44,981 bases of DNA from JAPUIN01 sp041580375 (lineage in GTDB: Bacteria; Acidobacteriota; Polarisedimenticolia; Gp22-AA2): NCBI GenBank assembly GCA_041580375.1, contig JBFGDZ010000003.1:1-44981 (forward strand), read 5' to 3'. How positions within the stretch are numbered: position 1 is the first letter of the stretch; each line of letters opens with the position of its first letter. Positions 34,281 through 43,324 of this stretch are shown one piece after another. The position numbers and the translations under genes are program-made. The notes below the pieces were generated by a model. It ran no database searches, had not been told where the DNA came from, and worked only from the letters and a program-made list of their open reading frames with translations.

Positions 34281-36158
34281 ATGCGTTCGCACGCGATGAC
34301 GAGAGTTCCAGCGATCCTGATCGCCTCGGCGCTGGGCCTGGCCGTTCTGGCCCCGGGGCCGGCGCCTCTGGCGCGCACCGCGAAGCCGGTGCTGCACGGG
34401 CGGCACTGGATGGCGATCACCGGCAAGCCGCTCGGCGCGACGGCCGGTGCGATGATGTTCCAGAAGGGCGGGAACGCCGTCGACGCCGCCTGCGCGATGC
34501 TGGGGGCGACATCGACCATGTGGGACGTGCTCGGCTGGGGCGGCGAGACGCAGGCCCTCATCTTCAATCCCAACGACGGCAGGGTGCGCGGGATCAACGC
34601 CCTGGGTGTCGCCCCCACGGGCGCCACGCCGGAGTACTTCCGGGAGCGCGGCATGCCGTTCCCGCCGGCCTACGGGCCGCTGGCCGCCGTGACGCCCGGG
34701 ACGCCCGGCGGGCTGATGGTCATGCTGGCCGAGTTCGGGACGCTGAGCCTCGAGGAGGTCCTCGCCCCTTCGATCGCCATGGCGGAGGGGTATCCGATCG
34801 AGAAGCAGGCCGCCGACGCGATCGAGGAGGACAAGGAGTGGATCAAGAAGTGGCCCGATTCGCGCCGGCTGTTTCTGACCCACCCCGGCGAGGAGCGCGA
34901 GGCCCCGCACGCGGGCGAGATCTTCCGGCAGCCGGACCTTCTCACCACCCTCGAGAAGCTGGTCGAGGCGGAGCGGAAGGCCCTGGCGGCGGGAAAGAGC
35001 CGCAAGCAGGCGATCTACGCCGCCTACGATCGCTTCTACCGGGGGGACATTGCCAGGGAGATCGTCCGCGGCGTCCGCGAGCTGGGCGGTCTCATCACGC
35101 TCCAGGACCTCGATCGCTGGCAGGTCCACATCGAAGAGCCGGTGAAGACCGACTACAAGGGGATCGAGGTCTTCAAGCTGACGACCTGGGTGCAGGGACC
35201 CGTGCTGCTGCAGATGCTGAACATGCTGGAGGAGGCCGATCTGCAGGGGATGGGTCTCAACAGCGCGCGCTACATCCACCTGCTCTATCAGGTCATGAAC
35301 CACGCCTTCGCGGACCGCGACTTCTACTACGGCGATCCCTACTTCCCGCCCGCCGAGCCGATCGCGGGACTGCTGTCGAAGGAGTACGCCCGCAAGCGCT
35401 TCGCTCAGATCGACAGGGCGCGCAACGATCCGCGGGTCGGGCCGGGGGATCCGTACCCGTTCATGGGGGGGAAGAACCCCTACCGGGCCCTGCTGGAGAA
35501 CTGGCACGACAGCGCGCCGAAGAAGGGGGAGGCCTCGATCGCCCGATCGGTCCGGACCTTCGAGGACGGATTCGCCGCCGGCACGACGTCGATCCAGGCG
35601 GCGGACGCGAAGGGATGGGTCGTCTCGATCACGCCGAGCGGAGGGTGGATCCCGGCCACGATCGCGGGGCGCACCGGCATCGGCCTGAGCCAGCGCATGC
35701 AGAGCTTCGTCCTGCACGAGGCGCAGAACCCGTACAACGTCCTGGAGCCGGGCAAGCGGCCGCGCGCCACCCTCACGCCGTCGATCGCGCTGAAGGACGG
35801 GAAGCCGTTCCTGTCGTTCGCGGTCCAGGGGGGAGACACCCAGGATCAGAACCTGCTCCAGTTCTTCCTGAACGTCGTGGAGTTCGGGATGAACGTGCAG
35901 GAAGCGGCCGAGGCGCCGAACATCACGAGCTTCCAGATGCGCAGCTCGTTCGACGCGCACGAGTCGGAGCCCGGCCGGCTCCTGCTGAATTCATCCGTGC
36001 CGCCCTACGTCCGCCGGGATCTGGAGAGGATGGGATACCGGCTGGAGTACCGGTCCCGCACGTCGGGGCCGATCAACGCGATCTGGTTCGATCGCGAGCA
36101 TGGAACCCTGTGGGGCGGCTCGAGCCACTACGGCGAAGACTACGGGATCACGTGGTAG
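34281..36158 (+). CDS. Exported gamma-glutamyltransferase family protein
   Basis: 625 residues from an ATG preceded by GGAGG. Signal peptide (AILIASALGLAVLAPGPAPLA). The gamma-glutamyltransferase fold is marked by GGNAVDAACAM, GMPFPPAYGPLAAVTPGTPGG-like elements and the autoprocessing and nucleophile region AAG-T435-TSIQAADAKGWVVS. The His that usually follows TT is replaced by Ser here. Expected as an N-terminal nucleophile hydrolase in the periplasm, releasing gamma-linked glutamate from glutathione or related peptides. Stands alone between the rhomboid and small lipoprotein genes. Confidence 0.9.
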   Translation: MRSHAMTRVPAILIASALGLAVLAPGPAPLARTAKPVLHGRHWMAITGKPLGATAGAMMFQKGGNAVDAACAMLGATSTMWDVLGWGGETQALIFNPNDGRVRGINALGVAPTGATPEYFRERGMPFPPAYGPLAAVTPGTPGGLMVMLAEFGTLSLEEVLAPSIAMAEGYPIEKQAADAIEEDKEWIKKWPDSRRLFLTHPGEEREAPHAGEIFRQPDLLTTLEKLVEAERKALAAGKSRKQAIYAAYDRFYRGDIAREIVRGVRELGGLITLQDLDRWQVHIEEPVKTDYKGIEVFKLTTWVQGPVLLQMLNMLEEADLQGMGLNSARYIHLLYQVMNHAFADRDFYYGDPYFPPAEPIAGLLSKEYARKRFAQIDRARNDPRVGPGDPYPFMGGKNPYRALLENWHDSAPKKGEASIARSVRTFEDGFAAGTTSIQAADAKGWVVSITPSGGWIPATIAGRTGIGLSQRMQSFVLHEAQNPYNVLEPGKRPRATLTPSIALKDGKPFLSFAVQGGDTQDQNLLQFFLNVVEFGMNVQEAAEAPNITSFQMRSSFDAHESEPGRLLLNSSVPPYVRRDLERMGYRLEYRSRTSGPINAIWFDREHGTLWGGSSHYGEDYGITW

Positions 36159-36176
36159 CCGACGCCGGATGTCCGC

Positions 36177-36497
36177 CTACCTGTTCATGGCGCGGTTGTA
36201 GGCCTCGCTGAGGGCCGGATCGGCGGCGACCTCGTAAAGCAGCTGCTCGAAGGCCTCCTGGGTCATGCCGTGCCGATCGAGGATCATCGCGGCGTTGTCC
36301 GGGTCGGCCTGGATCTCCGACGCAATGCGCGCCGCCTTCTCCCCCTTGTTCGCGGCCGGCGCGTCATGTCCCCGGCCCGCCATCTCCGCCCGCGCCGCCT
36401 CCCCCTGTCCGGATCTCTGCGCCGTGTCCTGTCCGGCGCAGGCGGCGGCCGCGAGGATCACCCCGCAGATCACCGCGAGTGCTGCGAATCGTCTCAT
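36177..36497 (-). CDS. Small putative lipoprotein, unknown function
   Basis: 106 residues. N-terminus MRRFAALAVICGVILAAAAC is a lipoprotein signal with a lipobox Cys at 20. The mature part is rich in Ala/Gln/Gly, then forms helices (ARIASEIQADPDNAAMILDRHG and MTQEAFEQLLYEVAADPALSEAYN) reminiscent of short helical modules in other small secreted proteins. I do not recognise a family. It lies 30 nt downstream of another secreted small protein gene on the same strand, so the two may be co-transcribed. Confidence 0.7.
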   Translation of the reverse strand: MRRFAALAVICGVILAAAACAGQDTAQRSGQGEAARAEMAGRGHDAPAANKGEKAARIASEIQADPDNAAMILDRHGMTQEAFEQLLYEVAADPALSEAYNRAMNR

Positions 36498-36527
36498 CTC
36501 AGCCTCCTTGGGGTCGATGTCGTTCGT

Positions 36528-37121
36528 TCAGTTCTGATCCGCGTTGGAGCGCTTCGGCTTCGTGGGCTTCCCGGCGGGTGGCTTGCCCTTCTCCTTGCCG
36601 CCGGATGCGCCCTGGCCGCGATCGTCCGGCTTCTTCCCCTGGCCGGGCCTGTCGGGCTTCTCCGGCTTCTGTCCCATGCCCTGCCCGCGGTCGTCCCGGT
36701 CCTTCTTGTCGGCGGCACCTTTCTCCTTCATCCGACCGTGCCCCTTCCCCTTGCCGCGGGCCGCGTGCTCGGCATGAATCGCCGCCGCCAGATCGCGTCC
36801 GCGCAGGCCCTGGGCCAGCTTCGACTGCACGAAGGCGCCGAAGTTGTCGACGGGACCGTTCTCCCTCACCGCCTTGGTCTCCTCGGCGAGGATCGTCTGA
36901 GCCTCCGCCGCCGGCAGGTTCTGCGTCTGGATCACCTGCAGGACCTCCTTCACGTCTTCGGCCGGGACGCCGGCGTCGCGCGTCTCCTGGGCGGTCTGCG
37001 GGAGCTGGATCGCCTTCAGCAACCGCTGGCGCGCCGCCAGCGCCCCTTCCTTGTCGGACTGAGCCGCGGCGGGAGCAACGGCCAAGGTCCCGAGGATCAA
37101 CAACATGCAGAATCTTTTCAT
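36528..37121 (-). CDS. Secreted protein with helical domain and Lys/Gly-rich low-complexity tail
   Basis: 197 residues from the ATG at 37121, which begins a signal peptide (MKRFCMLLILGTLAVAPAAA); the longer frame to 37229 adds an unlikely leader. A helical domain (about 25-110, ETRDAGVPAEDVKEVLQVIQ and so on) is followed by about 85 residues of Lys, Gly, Asp, Pro and Gln repeats (KGKGHG, DDRGQG repeats), strongly basic and probably disordered. Function unknown; a cell-wall, nucleic-acid or mineral-binding role is possible for such a tail. Confidence 0.75.
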   Translation of the reverse strand: MKRFCMLLILGTLAVAPAAAQSDKEGALAARQRLLKAIQLPQTAQETRDAGVPAEDVKEVLQVIQTQNLPAAEAQTILAEETKAVRENGPVDNFGAFVQSKLAQGLRGRDLAAAIHAEHAARGKGKGHGRMKEKGAADKKDRDDRGQGMGQKPEKPDRPGQGKKPDDRGQGASGGKEKGKPPAGKPTKPKRSNADQN

Positions 37122-37261
37122 GGGGCACCGTCCTCCATACAATGATGTCCACGGATTGAGCGCGGGGATCATATCATCCGCGGACGAGCCTGTCCGCCGA
37201 TCGCGTCCACGTGACGAGCGGCGGGGCACGGCGTGGTCTGCCGGGAGGGGATCGGGAAGCG

Positions 37262-38431
37262 ATGCCGGGAGCGATGCCGCCCGCAGGGCGGGCGATCGAC
37301 CGCCGCCGAAAGGACCTGCTCGGGATCGACGAATCGATCCACCTGCTGAGCCACAGCCTGGGGCCGGTCCCGAAGGCGGCGCGTGATTCGTTGCTCGACT
37401 ATCTGCGGTGCTGGGAGCGCCACGCCGTCGAGGACGCCTGGGAGAGCACCTGGTGGGACCTCTGGCGCGAGGCGGGCGATCGGATCGCCCGCATCATCGG
37501 GGCGGCGCCCGGCACCGTGCTGCCGCAGCCGAACACCTCGATCGCGCTGGCGACCGTGGCATCCTGCCTCGATTACGGCGCCGGCAGGCGCCGGATCGTC
37601 ACGACGGCGCTCGATTTCCCGACGACCGCGTACGTCTGGGAGGCGCAGCGGGCGCATGGCGCCGCGATCCACGTCGTCCCGTCCGATGACGGGCTGACCA
37701 TCCCGACGGAGCGGATCCTCGACGCGATCGACGGCGACACCCTGCTCGTGGCGCTGTCGCACGTGTCGTACCTCAGCTCGCACCGGATCGAACCCGCGTC
37801 GGTGGTCGCGCGGGCGCGGGAGGCGGGCGCGATGGTCCTGCTCGACGTCTACCAGTCGGCCGGGGTGATCGAGATCGGCGCGGACGGCCTCGGCGCCGAC
37901 TTCCTGGTCGGCGGGATGATCAAGTGGCTGTGCGGGGGGCCGGCGTGCGGATATCTGCACGTGCGTCCGGACCGGATCCCGGCGCTCGAGCCGCGCCTCA
38001 CGGGCTGGTTTGCGCACTCGGATCCGTTCGCCTTCGAGCCGGGCCCGATCCGGTACGATGACTCGATCCGCCGCTTCGCGCAGGGCACGACGGGGATCCC
38101 GGGACTCTACTCCTGCCTCCCCGGGCTGCGGCTCGTGGAGGAGGTGGGCCTGCCGGTCATCGAAGAGGAATCGGTCCGGCGCACGGGGTGGATGATCGAC
38201 TTCGCCCTCGAGCGCGGATGGCGGGTGAACACGCCGCGCCAACCGGAGCGCCGGGGCGGCTGCGTCATGATCGGAGTCGACCGGCCGCGCGAGGCGGCCG
38301 CGCGGCTGCGCGAGCGCGGCGTCCTCGTCGACTGGCGCCCCGGCGTCGGGATCCGGATGTCGCCGCATTTCTTCAACACCGACGACGAGGTGGAGCGGGC
38401 CATGGGTATTTTGTCGGAATTGATAGGATGA
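37262..38431 (+). CDS. Class V aminotransferase, kynureninase-like
   Basis: 389 residues from the ATG at 37262; a GTG at 37211 is an alternative. Fold-type I PLP enzyme of the class V group. Visible are the substrate/PLP segment PQPNTSIALATVAS, VVARAREAGAMVLLDVYQSAG (Asp binding pyridine N), and the Schiff-base Lys in GGMIKWLCGGPACGYLHV, the last resembling the kynureninase KYLNGGPG element. Cytoplasmic. Kynureninase, cysteine desulfurase-like or selenocysteine lyase-like activity cannot be separated from sequence; the kynureninase-like Lys context is the best clue. Confidence 0.82.
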   Translation: MPGAMPPAGRAIDRRRKDLLGIDESIHLLSHSLGPVPKAARDSLLDYLRCWERHAVEDAWESTWWDLWREAGDRIARIIGAAPGTVLPQPNTSIALATVASCLDYGAGRRRIVTTALDFPTTAYVWEAQRAHGAAIHVVPSDDGLTIPTERILDAIDGDTLLVALSHVSYLSSHRIEPASVVARAREAGAMVLLDVYQSAGVIEIGADGLGADFLVGGMIKWLCGGPACGYLHVRPDRIPALEPRLTGWFAHSDPFAFEPGPIRYDDSIRRFAQGTTGIPGLYSCLPGLRLVEEVGLPVIEEESVRRTGWMIDFALERGWRVNTPRQPERRGGCVMIGVDRPREAAARLRERGVLVDWRPGVGIRMSPHFFNTDDEVERAMGILSELIG

Positions 38432-38487
38432 AACCCGATCACAATCGATGCCGATGCAATCCGGCGATCTGTCGAGGGGGGCACGTC

Positions 38488-40188
38488 ATGCGGAGAAGGA
38501 GGCCGACCGACTGCATTCCGATCGTTCTGTTCACGGTCCTGTCGCTCGTGGGGTTCGGCACGGCGCGGGCGCAGCATCACAACGAGCACGACGCACGGGC
38601 GCTCGAGGAGGATCCCGCGTCGGCGGAGGGGCCGATCGCGCCGGTGCTGAAAGGGCTCGGCGATCACCATCATCCGGTGACGACCCGATCGGAGCGCACC
38701 CAGATGTTTTTCGATCAGGGTCTGCGGCTCACCTACGGCTTCAACCATCAGGAGGCGCTGCGGGCCTTCAAGGAAGCGGCGCGGCTCGATCCGGACTGCG
38801 CCATGGCGTACTGGGGGTGGGCGCTGGTCCTGGGGCCGAACCTGAATCTGGTCATGCAGCCGGAGGTCGTGCCGCAGGCGTACGAGGCGATCCGGAGGGC
38901 CTTGTCCCTCAAAAAGAACGTCACGGAGAGGGAGCGCGACTACATCGAGGCGCTCGCGAAGCGTTACACGGACGATCCGAAGGCCGACCGGACGCGGCTC
39001 GACGAAGCGTACGCGGCGGCGATGCGGAAGCTGCACGCGAAATACCCGGAGGACGACGACGCGGCGACGCTGTACGCCGCCGCGCTGATGAACCTCAGCC
39101 CCTGGAATTACTGGACGAAGGACGGCCGCCCGCGGGAGAACACGCCCGCCGTCCTCGCGACGCTGGAGGCCGTGATCGAGCGCAACCCGAAGCACGCGGG
39201 GGCCCTGCACTATTACATTCACGCGGTGGAGGCGGTGAGGCCGGAGCAGGGGGAGGCGATCGCCGATCTGTTGCGGGGGCTCACCCCGGGCGCCGGGCAT
39301 CTCGTCCACATGCCGTCTCACATCTACATGCGCGTCGGCCGCTACGCCGACTCGTTCGAGGTGAACACGCTGGCGGCGAAGGCGGACGAGGGGTACATCA
39401 CCCAGTGCCGGGCGCAGGGGATCTACCCGCTCAACTATTACCCGCACAACGTTCACTTCCTCGCCTGGGCCGCGATCATGGACGGCCGGAGCGCGGAGGC
39501 GCTCGCCGCCTCGCGGAAGGTGGCGTCGAAGGTCCCCGAGGATTACGACGGGGACGTCTGGGCGCTCTACCAGACGTTCCGCAGCATGCCGCTCTACACC
39601 ATGGTGCGGTTCGGCATGTGGGATCGGATCCTGAAGGAGCCCCGGCCCGACGAGCGCGCGCCCTTCTGGACGGCCATGTGGCACTATGCGCGCGGCATGG
39701 CGTACGCGCGGACGGGAAAGCCGATGCAGGCGCGCGGCGAGCTCGGCGCGGTCGAGGCGATCCGGGACGATCCGGCCATTGCCGGGCTGATGATCGGGTT
39801 CAACAACGCGAAGCCGGTCCTGTCGATCGCCGCGTCGGTGCTGGCCGGCGAGATCGCGTCGGCGCAGGGGCGCCACGACGAGGCGGTGCGCCATCTCGAT
39901 CGGGCCGTGCGGCTGGAGGACGGCCTGACCTACGCCGAGCCGCCGGACTGGTACTACCCCGTGCGCCACACGCTGGGGGCGGTGCTGCTGGAGGCCGGAC
40001 GGGCGGACGAGGCGGAGGTGGTCTACTGGGAGGATCTCAGGCAGAACCGCGACAACGGCTACGCCCTGTACGGGCTGTGGCGGAGCCTCGAGGCCCAGGG
40101 GCGATCGGAGGAGGCGGCCAAGATCCGGAAACGATTCCGTGCCGCCTGGTCGCGGGCGGACGTCAAGCTCGCCGCGTCGCGCTTCTGA
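38488..40188 (+). CDS. Exported TPR protein with repeated His motifs
   Basis: 566 residues; ATG at 38488 follows GAGGGGG by 7 nt and begins a signal peptide (MRRRRPTDCIPIVLFTVLSLVGFGTARAQ). The frame continues upstream to an ATG at 38428 that overlaps the preceding stop, but signal and ribosome-binding site favour 38488. TPR helices repeat across the mature part (ALRAFKEAARLDPDCAMAYWGWAL and others). Conserved-looking histidines cluster in HHHP, HYYIHAVE, HLVHMPSHIYMRVG and YPHNVHF, more than TPRs need. A metal-binding or heme-related role is suggested, not shown. Confidence 0.82.
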   Translation: MRRRRPTDCIPIVLFTVLSLVGFGTARAQHHNEHDARALEEDPASAEGPIAPVLKGLGDHHHPVTTRSERTQMFFDQGLRLTYGFNHQEALRAFKEAARLDPDCAMAYWGWALVLGPNLNLVMQPEVVPQAYEAIRRALSLKKNVTERERDYIEALAKRYTDDPKADRTRLDEAYAAAMRKLHAKYPEDDDAATLYAAALMNLSPWNYWTKDGRPRENTPAVLATLEAVIERNPKHAGALHYYIHAVEAVRPEQGEAIADLLRGLTPGAGHLVHMPSHIYMRVGRYADSFEVNTLAAKADEGYITQCRAQGIYPLNYYPHNVHFLAWAAIMDGRSAEALAASRKVASKVPEDYDGDVWALYQTFRSMPLYTMVRFGMWDRILKEPRPDERAPFWTAMWHYARGMAYARTGKPMQARGELGAVEAIRDDPAIAGLMIGFNNAKPVLSIAASVLAGEIASAQGRHDEAVRHLDRAVRLEDGLTYAEPPDWYYPVRHTLGAVLLEAGRADEAEVVYWEDLRQNRDNGYALYGLWRSLEAQGRSEEAAKIRKRFRAAWSRADVKLAASRF

Positions 40189-40217
40189 TCCGAGGCGGCG
40201 CGGGCCGGACGAACTTC

Positions 40218-40637
40218 CTACTCGACGACCTCGAAGTGAAAGTGGACCTCGACCGAGTCCGGCGCGTACGCCTTCGGCAGCGGATCGAAGGGTGAGGCCT
40301 TCGACACGGCCCGGAGCGCGGCGGCGTCCCACGCGTCGGCGCCGCTGCGATGGTGGAGCCGGGTGCCGGAGACGGCGCCGTCCCTGCGGATGGACGTGAC
40401 CACGACCGCCTTGCCGCCCGGCTTCGGGCTCGTGGCCGGCCTCGCCCAGCGTTTCGCCACCCGGTCGAAGGTCTTTTTCTGATAGGCGGCGTCCTTGAAG
40501 TCCGCGGCGAAGAAGACCTGAAGCCGGGGGGACGCGGCGAACAGGGCGGCCGCCGTCCCGATCATCAGAGCGCTGGCGAGCACGAGCCGCGCGACGCGCG
40601 AAGCCGGGACCGGGTGATCCGTGAGGCGCCGATTCAT
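40218..40637 (-). CDS. TonB C-terminal domain protein
   Basis: 139 residues from ATG at 40637 (a GTG at 40646 is possible). One N-terminal membrane anchor (VARLVLASALMIGTAAALFAA) and a C-terminal TonB-like domain (VVVTSIRRDGAVSGTRLHHRSG, DAAALRAVSKASPFDPLPKA, VEVHFHFEVVE). The Pro-rich spacer of true TonB is missing and the domain is short, so it probably acts as a periplasmic TonB-like adaptor rather than a main energy transducer. Convergent with the TPR gene, divergent from the FAD oxidase. Confidence 0.8.
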   Translation of the reverse strand: MNRRLTDHPVPASRVARLVLASALMIGTAAALFAASPRLQVFFAADFKDAAYQKKTFDRVAKRWARPATSPKPGGKAVVVTSIRRDGAVSGTRLHHRSGADAWDAAALRAVSKASPFDPLPKAYAPDSVEVHFHFEVVE

Positions 40638-40696
40638 GGCGGTCACGCTAGCACGCGCGGGCCGATTTCGCCAGCCGGTCGATCGCGGAGGCCTCG

Positions 40697-41974
40697 ATGG
40701 ACACGACGGTCGTCATAGGCGGAGGAGTCATCGGTCTGCTCGCCGCCCGCGAGATCCGCGAGCGGGGCGGATCGGTCGTCGTGCTGGACCGCGCCGGTGC
40801 CGGAGCGGGCTGCTCCTCGGGGAATCTCGGCTGGGTCGTTCCGTCGATGTCCGAGCCGCTGGCCGCCCCGGGCCTCGGATGGAGCGCGCTGCGATGGATG
40901 ATCCTCGGCGACGGCCCGCTCGTCCTCCCGCCGCTCCGGGCGCCACGCCTCGCGCCGTGGCTCTGGCGGTTCTGGCGCCGCTGCAACCGGCGCGACTACG
41001 AGAGGGGTGTGGCCGCCCTCGCGGGGCTCGGCGGATCGACCCTCGCCCTCTACGACGATCTCGCGAGCGACGGGGTTCCGTTCGAGATGCATCGCTCGAG
41101 GATCCTGCTCGTGGCCCTGGCGGGGGGCGAGCTCGATGCCGTCGAGACCGATGCCTGCCGCCTGGCGCGCTTCGGGCTGGCACCGCTGCGGCGCCTGACG
41201 GCCATGGAGGCCCGCGGCCTCGAGCCCGCCCTGACGTCCCGCATCGCAGGCGGACTGCTCTACCCGGAGGAGCGGCATGTGCGGCCCGAGGCGCTGTGCG
41301 CCGGCCTGAAGGATCGCCTCGCCGCCCGCGGTGTCGCGATCCGCGAGGGAGTCGAGGTCGTCTCGGCCCGCGCGCGCGGCCGCCTCGTCGAATCGATCGG
41401 GACGAGCGCCGGGCGGGTCCGCGCCGATCGGTACCTGATCGCGGCGGGGGCCTGGTCCGGCCGCGTCGCCCGCGCCTTCGGCTTCCGCCTGCCGATGCGG
41501 GCGGGGAAGGGATACAGCATCACGCTGCGGCAACCGGGGCGCGACGTCGTCCGGAACCCCCTCTATCTTCAGGAAGCGCACGTCGGCCTCTCTCCTTATA
41601 AGGACGCGGTGCGCGTCGGCGGCATCCTCGAGCTCTGCGGACTGGACGGCCGACTCGACCGGCGCCGGCTCGCCGCGGTGCGGCGGGCCGCGAAGACGTA
41701 TCTGCCCGATCTGCTCGAAGGGCGGGAGCAGGAGGAGTGGGCCGGGCTGCGCCCCGTGCTGCCCGACGGCCTGCCGGCGATCGGCCGGGCGCCCGGCCTG
41801 GAGAACGTCTACGTCGCCGCGGGGCACGCCATGCTGGGCGTGACGCTGGCCCCGGCGACCGGCCGCGCCATCGCGCGATTGATCGCCGGCGAAACGAGCG
41901 AGTCGGATCTGGAGCCGTTCGATCCAGGACGGTTTCAGGCGCGCACGCGCCGCACGATCGCGCGCACGACGTAG
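40697..41974 (+). CDS. FAD-dependent D-amino acid dehydrogenase-like (DadA family) oxidoreductase
   Basis: 425 residues. Rossmann FAD motif G8GGVIG13 then Glu/Asp-type VVVLDRAGAGAGCSSGNLGW, a signature of DadA/glycine-oxidase family, with IAAGAWSG and the C-terminal PDGLPAIGRAPGLENVYVAAGH block that binds FAD. These enzymes oxidise the amine of D-amino acids, glycine, sarcosine or N-methyl amino acids. Its 3' end overlaps the convergent APC permease gene by 40 nt. Taken with the neighbouring permease and Rieske oxygenase it suggests catabolism of an N-methylated or D-amino acid; the substrate is inference. Confidence 0.88.
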   Translation: MDTTVVIGGGVIGLLAAREIRERGGSVVVLDRAGAGAGCSSGNLGWVVPSMSEPLAAPGLGWSALRWMILGDGPLVLPPLRAPRLAPWLWRFWRRCNRRDYERGVAALAGLGGSTLALYDDLASDGVPFEMHRSRILLVALAGGELDAVETDACRLARFGLAPLRRLTAMEARGLEPALTSRIAGGLLYPEERHVRPEALCAGLKDRLAARGVAIREGVEVVSARARGRLVESIGTSAGRVRADRYLIAAGAWSGRVARAFGFRLPMRAGKGYSITLRQPGRDVVRNPLYLQEAHVGLSPYKDAVRVGGILELCGLDGRLDRRRLAAVRRAAKTYLPDLLEGREQEEWAGLRPVLPDGLPAIGRAPGLENVYVAAGHAMLGVTLAPATGRAIARLIAGETSESDLEPFDPGRFQARTRRTIARTT

Positions 41975-43323
41975 ATCACGGGACCGCTCAGGATCCCGGC
42001 GAACCCGAGAGCGAGCACGTGCCAGCGCCCCTCGAGAACGTTCTCGCGCACGCTCCACACGATCGCCCAGACGGTGATGATCACGAGCGGAGCGATCACC
42101 AGGACCAGCCCGGCCTTCCCGAACGGGATGCGGACCGGCCGCGGCAGATCGGGTTCCCTGATCCGCAGCGCGATCAGGGTCGCGTCGACGACGAAGTAGG
42201 CGATCAGAGCGTTCCACATCGACAGCAGCACGAGGGCCGAGAAGTCGAGCCAGTGCAGCGCGGCGTAGAGGGCGCAGTTGAGCAGGATCGCCACCCAGGG
42301 AGTCCGGTGCCTGGGATGGAGCATCGCGAGGGCTTGCGGCAGATCCCCCTCCTCCGCCATGACGAGAGGGATGCGTGAGTTCGGGACGAGCAGGCCGTTG
42401 AACAGGGCCGCCATGGCGAACGCCACGCCGACGGTGATCATCGCGCCGAGGATCAGGCCCCCGGCATGCCCTGCCCAGGCCTCGCCGATCTGCCGCCCGA
42501 CATGGACCAGCGAGCCGTTCTCCCAGGACACCCAGTCGTCCGACACCGCCAGCCCGACCGCCAGCGGCAGCAGGTAGGCGAGGGCGGAGAGGACGAGCAG
42601 CGCCCCGAGCGCGCGCGGCAGGTTGCGCCGGCTGTCCTCGTACTCCTCGGCCGCCGTGCTCGGCAGCTCATACCCCGCGAAGAACCACATCGCCACGACG
42701 AGCGCCACCCCCAGGCCCTCCACGGGGGCCCGCCCCGGCTCCACGAGCGGCTCGAACGGGTTGCGCCTCGCGAGGGGAAGGCCAAGGACGACGAACACGA
42801 CCCAGGGGAGCATGACCAGCACGGTGAAGATCGCCGATGAGAAGGCCACCGTGCGGATGCCGCGGTAGTTGAGATAGCCGAAGACGGCGATCAGACCGAC
42901 GACCGCGGCGGCGCGTGCGGAGCGCGCCTCGAGCGCGGGCCACAGGACGGCGGCGTACTCCACGAGGATCACGGGATAGACGACGTTGTCGAAGATCGAG
43001 CCCATCCACACCCACCACCCCGAGACGAAGCCCCAGAACGGTCCGAGCGCCCGGCGGCACCAGCGGTAATAGCCCCCCTCGATCGGGATCGCGGAGGAAA
43101 GCTCGGCGTTGACGAGGACGTTGGGGAGACCCCAGACGATCGGCAGGAGGATGAACAGCCACATCGCGATCCCCGGTCCCGACGCGGCGACGATCTCCTC
43201 GATGCTGCCGGGGCCGGAGCAGAGCGCGGCGAACAGGAGTGCGACGAGGCTGAAGAATCCGATCTTGCGGCCGTAGCGGCCTACCGGGGCGTCCGCGGCG
43301 GACTGCGTGCGACGCGGATCCAA
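41935..43323 (-). CDS. APC-family amino acid permease
   Basis: 462 residues with about 12 membrane helices. The N-terminal GRYGRKIGFFSLVALLFAALCSGPGSIEE, PIEGGYYRWCRRALGPFWGFVSGW and later blocks match the APC amino acid/polyamine/organocation superfamily. The apparent start is TTG at 43323, one base after the stop of the Rieske gene; no strong ribosome-binding site, so translation is likely coupled. It is downstream of the Rieske oxygenase on the same strand and overlaps the convergent oxidoreductase gene at its 3' end. Confidence 0.9.
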   Translation of the reverse strand: MDPRRTQSAADAPVGRYGRKIGFFSLVALLFAALCSGPGSIEEIVAASGPGIAMWLFILLPIVWGLPNVLVNAELSSAIPIEGGYYRWCRRALGPFWGFVSGWWVWMGSIFDNVVYPVILVEYAAVLWPALEARSARAAAVVGLIAVFGYLNYRGIRTVAFSSAIFTVLVMLPWVVFVVLGLPLARRNPFEPLVEPGRAPVEGLGVALVVAMWFFAGYELPSTAAEEYEDSRRNLPRALGALLVLSALAYLLPLAVGLAVSDDWVSWENGSLVHVGRQIGEAWAGHAGGLILGAMITVGVAFAMAALFNGLLVPNSRIPLVMAEEGDLPQALAMLHPRHRTPWVAILLNCALYAALHWLDFSALVLLSMWNALIAYFVVDATLIALRIREPDLPRPVRIPFGKAGLVLVIAPLVIITVWAIVWSVRENVLEGRWHVLALGFAGILSGPVIYVVRAIVRRVRA

Positions 43324-43324
43324 G

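Noticed and set aside
31899..35960. A 1353-codon minus-strand open frame across several genes
   Set aside because: It spans the anti-sigma, small membrane protein, rhomboid and transferase genes, all with clear motifs on the plus strand, and its composition is Arg/Asp/Gln-rich and motif-free.
38107..40332. A 741-codon minus-strand open frame
   Set aside because: It lies against the class V aminotransferase and TPR genes and has no recognisable domain or ribosome-binding site.
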